From Clostridiales bacterium (GTDB lineage: Bacteria; Bacillota; Clostridia; Christensenellales; Borkfalkiaceae), in assembly GCA_021635425.1 (NCBI GenBank), contig JAJWOJ010000142.1, forward strand, positions 1 through 5,839: DNA of 5,839 nucleotides, in the 5' to 3' direction. A program made the translations under genes and the position numbers. Each line of letters opens with the position of its first letter. The first letter of the stretch is position 1. The notes under the pieces were generated by a model. That model made no database searches. It saw only the letters and a program-made list of their open reading frames with translations, and was not told where the DNA came from. Of the stretch, positions 1 through 5,497 are shown piece after piece.

Positions 1-9
1 ATAATAATT

Positions 10-504
10 ATGGTAATATTGGGCATAGACCCCGGGCTTGCGACGATGGGCTTCGGAGTTATCGAAACCGAAAAGGGTAACAGCAAAGTCGTCGATTACG
101 GGGTGGTGCTTACGCCAAAAGAGGAAACTCTTCCCGTAAGGCTTGCGATTTTAGAAGAAGGCGTTAAAAAACTCACCGAGAAATTCCGACCCGACGAAAT
201 CGCCCTGGAGGAACTTTTTTTCAACAACAACATAACGACGGGCATAAATGTAGCTCAGGCGAGAGGGGTCATTCTGCTGACGTGCGTTAAAAATTGCGGC
301 AGGCTATACGAATACACCCCCCTTCAGATAAAACAGGCATTGACGGGTTACGGCAGGGCGGACAAGCATCAGATGCAGATGATGGTTAAAACCTTTCTGC
401 GGCTTGAAAAAATCCCTCGCCCGGACGACGCGGCGGACGCGCTCGCGGTAGCTCTCACGCATGCGCAGACGAACAGACTTCGTTCGCCTTTCGGAATAAG
501 GTAA
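10..504 (+). CDS. ruvC: Crossover junction endodeoxyribonuclease RuvC
   Basis: RuvC is the dimeric, metal-dependent resolvase that makes paired nicks in Holliday junctions brought to it by RuvAB during recombination and fork repair. The 164-residue length is normal for the family. The RNase H-like active site is visible: Asp7 in the N-terminal GIDPG motif, Glu67 in ALEELFF, and Asp140 and Asp143 in RPDDAADALA. These match the D-E-D-D set of E. coli RuvC. The start is the ATG at 10, because ILGIDPG at residues 3-9 is where the family normally begins. Only 9 bases lie upstream, they read ATAATAATT, and no Shine-Dalgarno is visible in them. The gene is complete and ends 8 nt before ruvA. Its presence next to ruvAB points away from Bacilli. 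The gene upstream is outside the window; in Clostridia it is often yebC. Confidence 0.97.
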   Translation: MVILGIDPGLATMGFGVIETEKGNSKVVDYGVVLTPKEETLPVRLAILEEGVKKLTEKFRPDEIALEELFFNNNITTGINVAQARGVILLTCVKNCGRLYEYTPLQIKQALTGYGRADKHQMQMMVKTFLRLEKIPRPDDAADALAVALTHAQTNRLRSPFGIR

Positions 505-512
505 TTATAATC

Positions 513-1112
513 ATGATCGCATATATAAAAGGAAAAGTTATAGACGAGTTCGAGGGCGGAGTGGTCCTCGAAAACAACGGAATAGGCTATGAAATTCAAT
601 GCTCGGCAGGGCTTTTGCAAAAACTTTTAACCGACAGAGAGGGTGGCGTTTACACCTATCTTCAGGTTAAAGAGGACGGACTGAGCCTTTTCGGATTCGA
701 CAACAAAGAAGAAAAACACATGTTTTTGAAGCTTATTTCCATTTCGGGGATAGGTCCGAAAATGGCGATGAGCATACTTTCCGGGATGAGAGTGAGCGAA
801 CTTGCCACGGCTATCGCAACGAGCGACGTCAAAGGGCTTTCGAAAATAAAGGGCTTAGGCAAAAAGACGGCGGAGAGGATCATTCTCGAGCTTCGGGAAA
901 GCGTCTCCAAAGAAGCCGCGGAAATCGCCGCGGACGAAATTCCGTCCGTCGTCACGCCCTTTTCTTCCGAGGACGAGGACGCGGTTATCGCGCTCATGGG
1001 CTTAGGATTTTCGGGCGTACAGAGCAGGGCGGCGGTTAAAACCGCAAAAGAAAGAGGGGCGAAGTCTATTCAGGATATAATCACCTTCGCGCTTCAGAGT
1101 ATGGGTAGGTAA
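513..1112 (+). CDS. ruvA: Holliday junction branch migration complex subunit RuvA
   Basis: RuvA is the tetrameric protein that holds the four-way junction in a flat square and loads RuvB rings on opposite arms. The 199 residues cover all three domains. An N-terminal OB fold spans about 1-63 and includes the acidic pin pair Glu54-Asp55 (KEDGLSLFGF), which separates strands at the crossover. Two helix-hairpin-helix motifs follow, with GIG at 79-81 and GLG at 114-116, for backbone binding. An acidic, flexible linker spans about 131-156, and the C-terminal RuvB-binding domain III runs from about 156 to 199 (DAVIALMGLGFS). The start matches the family's usual MIAYIKGKV. A weak AAGG at 498-501 sits 11 nt upstream, inside the end of ruvC. 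It is co-transcribed with its neighbours, judging by the 8-nt and 2-nt gaps. Confidence 0.97.
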   Translation: MIAYIKGKVIDEFEGGVVLENNGIGYEIQCSAGLLQKLLTDREGGVYTYLQVKEDGLSLFGFDNKEEKHMFLKLISISGIGPKMAMSILSGMRVSELATAIATSDVKGLSKIKGLGKKTAERIILELRESVSKEAAEIAADEIPSVVTPFSSEDEDAVIALMGLGFSGVQSRAAVKTAKERGAKSIQDIITFALQSMGR

Positions 1113-1114
1113 TA

Positions 1115-2155
1115 ATGTTTGACGAAGAAGAAAGCCTGATTGTCAGCACAAAAACGGAATACGACGAGGTGGAGAACGTTCTCCGCCCGAAGTCGATGGA
1201 AGGTTACGTCGGTCAGGAGAAAGCTAAAACAAATCTTTCGGTGTTCATGCAGTCCGCCAAACTTCGCGGCGAACCGCTCGATCACGTCTTGCTTTACGGT
1301 CCTCCGGGGCTTGGTAAAACTACGCTCGCGCACATCATCGCGGCGGAAATGGGCGTGCAGATAAAGGTAACGTCCGGTCCTTCGATAGAAAAATCGGGCG
1401 ACCTCGCGGCTATTCTCACCAACCTCAACGAGGGCGACGTTCTCTTTATCGACGAAATTCACCGTCTTAACCATAACGTCGAGGAGATTTTGTATCCCGC
1501 CATGGAGGATTTTTCTCTCGATTTCATTATAGGGAAAGGTCCGTCGGCAAGGTCGGTGCAGATTCCGCTCAAAAAATTCACTCTTGTCGGCGCGACGACC
1601 AAAGCGGGAATGTTAAGTTCTCCTTTGCGCGACAGATTCGGCGTTATTTTAAGGCTCGAAATGTATTCCGTGGAGGAGCTTGCGGAAATCGTGAGAAGGT
1701 CTGCCGAAACGCTCGGCATGCCGATTGCGCACGACGCGTCTTTGGAGATAGCGAGGAGAAGCCGTGGAACGCCGAGAATCGTCAACAGACTCTTAAAAAG
1801 AGTGCGCGATTTCTCGATAGTCATGGATCACGCCGAAATCACTTACGACGACGCGCGCCACGCTTTGGAGCGGCTCGAAATAGACGAACTCGGGCTTGAC
1901 AACATCGATATACGGCTTTTAACGTCGATGATAGATAAATTCGGCGGCGGACCCGTGGGTCTTGAAACGCTCGCCGCAACCATAAACGAGGACTCGAACA
2001 CCATAGAGGACGTTTACGAGCCTTACCTTTTGCAGCTCGGATTTATTCAGAGAAGCCCGAGGGGCAGAATTCTCATGCCGAAGGCTTACGAACACTTAGG
2101 CAGAGAAGTGCCGAGAAAACTCAGAGAACAACTTTCGTTGTTCGATTTGTCATGA
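1115..2155 (+). CDS. ruvB: Holliday junction branch migration DNA helicase RuvB
   Basis: RuvB is the hexameric AAA+ motor that pulls DNA through the RuvA-bound junction using ATP. The 346 residues have every expected element: Walker A GPPGLGKTT at 62-70, Walker B VLFIDEIH at 109-116, the sensor 1 region LVGATTKAGM at 157-166, the arginine-finger box LRDRFG at 171-176, and sensor 2 GTPRIVNRLL at 218-227. A C-terminal winged-helix DNA-binding domain runs from about 255 to 335 and contains the family signature PRGRILMPKAYEHLG at 315-329. The ATG lies 2 nt after the ruvA stop, with AGG at 1107-1109 as a short ribosome binding site inside ruvA, which suggests translational coupling. The N-terminal acidic extension of about 20 residues is common in Firmicutes. 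Nothing in it looks damaged. Confidence 0.98.
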   Translation: MFDEEESLIVSTKTEYDEVENVLRPKSMEGYVGQEKAKTNLSVFMQSAKLRGEPLDHVLLYGPPGLGKTTLAHIIAAEMGVQIKVTSGPSIEKSGDLAAILTNLNEGDVLFIDEIHRLNHNVEEILYPAMEDFSLDFIIGKGPSARSVQIPLKKFTLVGATTKAGMLSSPLRDRFGVILRLEMYSVEELAEIVRRSAETLGMPIAHDASLEIARRSRGTPRIVNRLLKRVRDFSIVMDHAEITYDDARHALERLEIDELGLDNIDIRLLTSMIDKFGGGPVGLETLAATINEDSNTIEDVYEPYLLQLGFIQRSPRGRILMPKAYEHLGREVPRKLREQLSLFDLS

Positions 2156-2194
2156 TAAAATATCCCGTAAAAAACGGCAAATGAATAATTTATT

Positions 2195-3268
2195 ATGTTA
2201 AAAACAAGCGATTTTTATTACGATCTGCCCGAGGAACTGATAGCGCAAACGCCTCTGGAGCCGAGGGACAGTTCGAGACTTCTGGTATACAACAAAGACA
2301 CGGACGAAGTTTTTCATCGTCATTTCCGCGATATCGGCGAATATTTAAAGGCGGGCGATCTGCTCGTCGTCAACACAACGAAAGTTTACCCCGCAAGGAT
2401 TTACGCTTACACCGAGCATGGCGGAAAGGTTGAAATACTTCTCCTTAAAAGGCTTAATCTCACCGATTGGGAATGCCTCGTGAAACCGGGGAAAAAGTGC
2501 AAAGAGGGCGTTGTTCTCGTAATCAACGAGGAATTGAAAGTCGAAATAATCTCCCGCACGGACGACGGCGGCAGAGTGGTCCGCTTTATTTTCGACGGGG
2601 TTTTCGAGGATATACTTTCGAGGGTCGGAGAAATGCCGCTCCCGCCGTATATTCACGAAAAACTTAAGGATAAAGACCGTTATCAGACGGTTTACTGCAA
2701 ACAGGAAGGCTCGGCGGCGGCTCCCACGGCGGGGCTTCATTTTACTTTGAGGCTCATCGGCGAGCTTAAAGCAAAAGGCGTGGAATTTGCCGAGGTGCAG
2801 TTAAACGTTGGCTTGGGGACGTTCCGTCCCGTTAAGGTGGACGACGTCGAAAACCATAAAATGCACACCGAGTTTTATAAAATCGACAAGGAAAACGCCG
2901 AAAAGATAAACAAGGCTAAGCGCGAGGGGAGAAGGATAATCGCCGTCGGAACGACGAGCGTAAGAACTCTCGAAACGGTTGCGGACGAAAACGGATTCGT
3001 AAGGGCGCAATCGGGAGATACGAGCATTTTCATCTATCCGCCTTATAAATATAAATGCGTCGATTGCCTCGTAACCAACTTTCACCTGCCCGAAAGCACG
3101 CTCGTAATGCTTGTCGCGGCGTTCACCTCGCGCGAGAAAATTCTCGGACTATATAATCTCGCCGTCAAAGAGCGTTACAGATTTTTCTCGTTCGGCGACG
3201 CGATGTTTATTACAGGCAGGACGGACGAAAATAAAAAGAAACCCGAAGATACAGACGAAAATGCCTGA
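2195..3268 (+). CDS. queA: S-adenosylmethionine:tRNA ribosyltransferase-isomerase QueA
   Basis: QueA transfers and isomerises the ribosyl moiety of S-adenosylmethionine onto preQ1 already present at tRNA position 34, giving epoxyqueuosine. At 357 residues it is slightly longer than usual because of a charged tail at about 341-357 rich in D, E and K. Family blocks seen are DFYYDLPEELIAQTPLEPRDSSRLL near the N-terminus (6-30), MPLPPYIHEKL (147-157), AAAPTAGLHFT (174-184), GLGTFRPVK (206-214), VGTTSVRTLE (251-260), TNFHLPESTL (294-303) and RFFSFGDAMFI (329-339). Residue 204 is Asn where E. coli and Bacillus QueA, as I recall them, have His (LHVG). The start fits the family N-terminus, but there is no clear Shine-Dalgarno. 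The 39-nt gap after ruvB is A+T-rich and holds a small hairpin, CCGT/ACGG at 2165-2168 and 2174-2177, with no T-run. Co-transcription with ruvCAB is likely. Confidence 0.97.
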   Translation: MLKTSDFYYDLPEELIAQTPLEPRDSSRLLVYNKDTDEVFHRHFRDIGEYLKAGDLLVVNTTKVYPARIYAYTEHGGKVEILLLKRLNLTDWECLVKPGKKCKEGVVLVINEELKVEIISRTDDGGRVVRFIFDGVFEDILSRVGEMPLPPYIHEKLKDKDRYQTVYCKQEGSAAAPTAGLHFTLRLIGELKAKGVEFAEVQLNVGLGTFRPVKVDDVENHKMHTEFYKIDKENAEKINKAKREGRRIIAVGTTSVRTLETVADENGFVRAQSGDTSIFIYPPYKYKCVDCLVTNFHLPESTLVMLVAAFTSREKILGLYNLAVKERYRFFSFGDAMFITGRTDENKKKPEDTDENA

Positions 3269-3284
3269 TTCTCGGGCTTTATTG
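3242..3284 (+). terminator. Weak candidate terminator at the end of queA
   Basis: CCCGA at 3242-3246, extended past a bulged A to GA, can pair with TCTCGGG at 3270-3276, followed by CTTTATT. The stem starts inside the last codons of queA, has a 20-nt loop, and the U-tract is short and broken. It could partly stop transcripts from ruvCAB-queA, but it is a poor match to a strong intrinsic terminator. Confidence 0.25.
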
Positions 3285-3409
3285 CATAATTTTGCCACGA
3301 AAACGCAGGTGTTGTTTGATTTTACTCATAAAAGAGAACATAAGGCGATACAAATATTTTTGACAAATTATTTTATAATGCGGCAAAAATTCGTAACTTT
3401 TCAACAATA

Positions 3410-3456
3410 ATGTACATACATGCTTGACTTTTTGCATATAATAGGATAGAATGTAT
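3410..3456. promoter_or_regulatory. Possible operator for autoregulation of the toxin-antitoxin pair
   Basis: The dinJ promoter is bracketed by short inverted sequences. A perfect palindrome ATGTACAT lies at 3410-3417. ATACAT at 3416-3421 is repeated in inverted form as ATGTAT at 3451-3456. TACATGC at 3417-3423 is nearly inverted as GCATATA at 3434-3440, with one mismatch. RelB/DinJ antitoxins bind such repeats as ribbon-helix-helix dimers and repress their own operon. The position fits that role, but the repeats are short and lie in A+T-rich sequence. Confidence 0.4.
3424..3452 (+). promoter_or_regulatory. Sigma-A-type promoter of the toxin-antitoxin operon
   Basis: A -35 box TTGACT at 3424-3429 and a -10 box TAGAAT at 3447-3452 are separated by exactly 17 nt. 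The predicted transcript start near 3459 gives a leader of about 25 nt before the dinJ ATG. A perfect TATAAT at 3437-3442 lies between the two boxes but is only 7 nt from the -35, so it cannot be its partner. Confidence 0.75.
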
Positions 3457-3471
3457 ATGATAATAATAAAC

Positions 3472-3476
3472 AGGAG
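3472..3476 (+). promoter_or_regulatory. Strong ribosome binding site that sets the dinJ start
   Basis: AGGAG ends 7 nt before the ATG at 3484. It supports this start over the in-frame ATG at 3451, which would overlap the promoter -10 box and add 11 residues unlike the family. Confidence 0.85.
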
Positions 3477-3483
3477 ACTAACT

Positions 3484-3750
3484 ATGGAATATGCAAATCT
3501 GAACATCAGAACGCCGAAGAAAACAAAAGAAGAGGCGGAAAAGATTTTCGATCAACTCGGAATTTCCACCACGACGGCGTTTAATATCTTTTTAAAACAG
3601 GTTATCAGAACGAACGGTATTCCGTTTGAACTTGTTCTTGACAAACCGAACCCTGTTACGGCTAAGGCGATCGACGACGCGAATAAAGGCAACGATGTTT
3701 ACGGACCGTTCGACAGTGTGGAAAGTCTTATGGAGTCGCTTAATGCTTAA
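3484..3750 (+). CDS. dinJ: RelB/DinJ-family antitoxin of a type II toxin-antitoxin pair
   Basis: This is an 88-residue antitoxin that should bind and neutralise the YafQ-like toxin encoded directly downstream and repress the shared promoter. The N-terminal half is a ribbon-helix-helix DNA-binding and dimerisation fold: a strand at about 3-10 (YANLNIRT), helix 1 at about 12-26, the turn LGIS, and helix 2 at about 29-44. The phrase GIPFEL at 45-50 is a hallmark of this family. The C-terminal part (about 55-88), ending DSVESLMESLNA, is the likely toxin-wrapping region. The start follows a strong AGGAG at the proper distance. The gene overlaps the toxin gene by 8 nt, so the two are translationally coupled. 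The family call is firm from the fold signature and partner; the specific dinJ name rather than another RelB relative rests on the YafQ-type partner. Confidence 0.88.
   Translation: MEYANLNIRTPKKTKEEAEKIFDQLGISTTTAFNIFLKQVIRTNGIPFELVLDKPNPVTAKAIDDANKGNDVYGPFDSVESLMESLNA
3732..3735 (+). promoter_or_regulatory. Ribosome binding site that sets the toxin start
   Basis: GGAG lies inside the last codons of dinJ, exactly 7 nt before the ATG at 3743. With the protein alignment it fixes the toxin start there rather than at the in-frame ATG at 3626, which would add 39 residues with no family match. Confidence 0.8.
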
Positions 3751-4021
3751 AATAGAATATCAGGGACAATTCAAAAAAGATTTTAAATTGGCGGTTAAAA
3801 GGGGCTGCGATGTTGCCGAGTTTCAGAAGGTAATATCTATGCTTGCGAATCGGCAACCCCTTCCCGTAAAGTATAAAGACCATGCTTTAACCGTTTCGAG
3901 AGAGTATAAGGACGTTCGTGAATGTCATATCAAACCCGACTGGTTACTTATTTACAGAATTTGCGAGGATGAATTGCTTCTTATGCTTATCAGAACGGGA
4001 ACTCATGCGGACTTATTTTGA
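3743..4021 (+). CDS. yafQ: YafQ-family mRNA interferase toxin (RelE superfamily)
   Basis: This is a 92-residue RelE-fold ribonuclease, the same length as E. coli YafQ, which cuts mRNA on the ribosome when freed from its antitoxin. The match covers the whole protein: an N-terminal IEYQGQFKKDFKLAVKRG (4-21), the KYKDHAL segment (43-49), a core HIKPDWLLIYR (62-72) and the tail RTGTHADLF (84-92). Residues that correspond to E. coli YafQ catalytic or RNA-binding positions are present: His47 (for H50), His62 (H63), Asp66 (D67), Trp67 (W68) and His88 (H87), plus Phe92 (F91). The position of E. coli Asp61 carries Glu60. The reading frame is intact, so the toxin is probably active. The E. coli residue numbers and roles come from memory of published work. 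It shares a promoter with dinJ and overlaps it by 8 nt. Confidence 0.9.
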   Translation: MLKIEYQGQFKKDFKLAVKRGCDVAEFQKVISMLANRQPLPVKYKDHALTVSREYKDVRECHIKPDWLLIYRICEDELLLMLIRTGTHADLF

Positions 4022-4091
4022 TCGTCTGCCATTACATAATGAAAACGATAGATTTCTCTCATTGCGTTAAGTAAAACGTTTCGGCTATAGC

Positions 4092-4120
4092 TTGCTTTTT
4101 TGAGAGGGACGTGGTATAAT
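4092..4120 (+). promoter_or_regulatory. Strong extended -10 promoter for tgt
   Basis: TTGCTT at 4092-4097 and a perfect TATAAT at 4115-4120 are 17 nt apart, and TGG at 4112-4114 supplies the extended -10 element. Transcription should start near 4127, leaving a leader of about 100 nt. It lies downstream of the toxin gene, so tgt can be transcribed independently of queA and the toxin-antitoxin pair. Confidence 0.82.
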
Positions 4121-4124
4121 ACCA
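4112..4124. repeat. Perfect inverted repeat centred on the tgt -10 box
   Basis: TGGTAT and ATACCA form 6-bp arms around a single central A at 4118. The repeat covers the extended -10 element and reaches to within about 3 nt of the predicted start site, where a repressor would block RNA polymerase. It may also be chance, since half of it is simply the promoter consensus. Confidence 0.4.
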
Positions 4125-4126
4125 AC

Positions 4127-4227
4127 TATCGTTCGGTAAAAGTCACAGAAAATCGTTCACAGACAAAGAACGTCAAAAGGCATAAAATTCCGTACCCGAA
4201 CAATAAAAACCACAACTGAAAAACGAC
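4127..4227 (+). other. Untranslated leader of tgt with possible alternative structures
   Basis: This leader of about 100 nt has no ATG and no Shine-Dalgarno near the tgt start. It has a direct repeat ATCGTTC at 4128-4134 and 4152-4158. CGTTC at 4154-4158 can form a 5-bp hairpin with GAACG at 4168-4172, and the first copy at 4130-4134 could compete for the same partner. GTTCGGTA at 4131-4138 can also pair with TACCCGAAC at 4193-4201 with one bulge. No known riboswitch consensus, including preQ1 classes, was recognised. Confidence 0.35.
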
Positions 4228-5349
4228 ATGGAAAAATTTTATTTCGAAACTATAAAACAGGATCCCGAAACGGGGGCGAGAGCAGGCGTACTGCATACCC
4301 CGCACGGAGACATAGAAACCCCCGTATACATGCCCGTCGGCACTCAGGCGACGGTTAAAGGCGTTTACCCGAGAGATCTGAAAGAAGCGGGTTCGCAGAT
4401 AATTCTTGCAAACACTTATCACTTGTTCATGCGCCCCGGCGACGAAATAGTCAGAAACGCGGGCGGTCTGCACAAGTTCATGAACTGGGACAAGCCTATT
4501 TTAACCGACAGCGGCGGATTTCAGGTCTTTTCGCTTGCAAAACTCAACAACATTAAGGACGAAGGCGTAACTTTCAGCTCCAACGTTGACGGTAGCAAAC
4601 ATTTCATTACGCCCGAAAGAGCGATCGATATCGAGAACAACCTCGGCGCGGATATAATAATGGCGTTCGATCAGTGCAGCGAATACGGCGCGGACTATAA
4701 ATCGAGCGTAAAAGCCATGAAGCGCACCCTTTCCTGGCTCGACAGATGTTATAATCATCATAAAAACGAAAATCAGGCTCTTTTCCCGATAGTTCAGGGC
4801 AACGTTTTCAAAGACCTCAGAGCTACGTCGCTTAAAGAGACCATACCGTATGCGAAGTACGGAATAGGTATCGGCGGGCTTTCCGTCGGCGAGCCGAAAG
4901 AACTTATGTACGACGTTATGGATTCCATGCTCCCGAACTATCCCACGCATATCCCGAGATACCTTATGGGCGTAGGCAGCCCCGATTGTCTCGTCGAGGG
5001 GGTATATCGCGGAATAGATATGTTCGATTGCGTTCTGGCAACCCGTATCGCGAGAAACGGTACCGCTATGACTTCGCAAGGCAAAATCGTCGTGAGAAAC
5101 GGCAAATATAAAGAGGATTTCACCCCGCTCGACCCCGAATGCGATTGTTATTGCTGTAAAAATTACACAAAGGCATATCTTCGCCACATGGTCAACGTAA
5201 ACGAAATGATGGGCGGAATGCTTTTAAGCCTTCACAACATAACCTATCTTCACAAACTGATGAAGGGTATAAGAAATTCCATTCTCGGCGGTTATTTCAA
5301 GGATTTCAGAAAGGAATTTTACAAGAAATACGAAAACAGAGATATCTGA
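4228..5349 (+). CDS. tgt: tRNA-guanine transglycosylase (queuine/preQ1 insertion enzyme)
   Basis: Tgt exchanges guanine 34 in the anticodon of GUN tRNAs (Tyr, His, Asn, Asp) for preQ1, the step before QueA acts. The 373-residue length is typical. Features seen are GVLHTPHGDIETPVYMPVGT near the N-terminus (20-39), the LTDSGGFQVFS block (92-102) with Asp94 as the general acid/base, FPIVQG (186-191), GIGGLSVGEP (214-223), and GIDMFDCVL (262-270) with the nucleophile Asp267. The zinc site is Cys305, Cys307 and Cys310 in ECDCYCC plus His336 in SLHNITY. Residue 271 is Ala (LATR) where E. coli and Bacillus enzymes have Pro (MPTR/LPTR), as I recall them. The start fits the family N-terminus, though no Shine-Dalgarno precedes it. 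Normally adjacent to queA, here it is separated from it by the toxin-antitoxin pair and has its own promoter. Confidence 0.97.
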   Translation: MEKFYFETIKQDPETGARAGVLHTPHGDIETPVYMPVGTQATVKGVYPRDLKEAGSQIILANTYHLFMRPGDEIVRNAGGLHKFMNWDKPILTDSGGFQVFSLAKLNNIKDEGVTFSSNVDGSKHFITPERAIDIENNLGADIIMAFDQCSEYGADYKSSVKAMKRTLSWLDRCYNHHKNENQALFPIVQGNVFKDLRATSLKETIPYAKYGIGIGGLSVGEPKELMYDVMDSMLPNYPTHIPRYLMGVGSPDCLVEGVYRGIDMFDCVLATRIARNGTAMTSQGKIVVRNGKYKEDFTPLDPECDCYCCKNYTKAYLRHMVNVNEMMGGMLLSLHNITYLHKLMKGIRNSILGGYFKDFRKEFYKKYENRDI

Positions 5350-5358
5350 TTTCGCGTA

Positions 5359-5424
5359 AATCGGCTTGTTAATCTCGCAGGTAATCGCGCCGATTGTGAA
5401 AAATGACAAAATTTTTTCTTTTTT
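5359..5424 (+). terminator. Candidate terminator after tgt
   Basis: AATCGGC at 5359-5365 pairs perfectly with GCCGATT at 5389-5395 (7 bp, 23-nt loop). A strong T-tract (T6-C-T6, 5412-5424) follows, but only 16 nt further on. An A-T-only hairpin, GAAAAAT at 5398-5404 with ATTTTTTC at 5411-5418, lies directly on the tract. Together they may end the tgt transcript, but neither alone has the classic form. Confidence 0.4.
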
Positions 5425-5431
5425 ATATAAA

Positions 5432-5463
5432 TTGACTTGATTTAAAAGAATTAAAATTATAAA
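5432..5463 (+). promoter_or_regulatory. Likely promoter region of yajC
   Basis: This A+T-rich stretch has TTGACT at 5432-5437 and an overlapping TTGATT at 5437-5442, with TATAAA at 5458-5463. The spacers are 20 and 15 nt respectively, both off the optimum of 17, so the exact pair of boxes is unclear. It lies between the post-tgt T-tract and the strong yajC ribosome binding site, which is where a promoter would be expected. Confidence 0.45.
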
Positions 5464-5482
5464 ATGTAAAGTAGAATAAAAA

Positions 5483-5490
5483 GAGAGGAG
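5483..5490 (+). promoter_or_regulatory. Strong ribosome binding site of yajC
   Basis: GAGAGGAG ends 7 nt before the ATG at 5498. It is the best Shine-Dalgarno in the window and fixes the yajC start. Confidence 0.85.
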
Positions 5491-5497
5491 ACTAAAA

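Noticed and set aside
3451..3483. Longer form of the antitoxin starting at the ATG at 3451
   Set aside because: That start overlaps the promoter -10 box and lies upstream of the predicted transcript start, and it has no ribosome binding site.
3626..3742. Longer form of the toxin starting at the ATG at 3626
   Set aside because: The extra 39 residues are dinJ sequence read in another frame. The GGAG-preceded ATG at 3743 gives the exact YafQ length.
3281..4040. Near-direct repeat ATTGCATAAT (3281-3290) and ATTACATAAT (4031-4040) on either side of the toxin-antitoxin pair, as a target-site duplication
   Set aside because: A 9/10 match between two A+T-rich gaps of about 200 nt is expected by chance, and there are no inverted ends or transposase.
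4043..4104. Terminator after the toxin gene (palindrome GCTATAGC and T6 run near 4084-4101)
   Set aside because: The palindrome leaves no room for a loop and the other stems are only about 4 bp. The T-run is better explained as spacer within the tgt promoter.
4127..4227. preQ1 riboswitch in front of tgt
   Set aside because: The leader lacks the C-rich loop and matching A-rich tail of class I, and I could not fit it to class II or III. The A-rich run near 4204-4209 alone is not evidence.
4501..5187. Long open frame on the - strand opposite tgt, and similar shorter ones opposite ruvA, ruvB and queA
   Set aside because: Their translations show no recognisable domains, and they lie wholly inside well-conserved genes. 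They are by-products of codon bias in the real frame.
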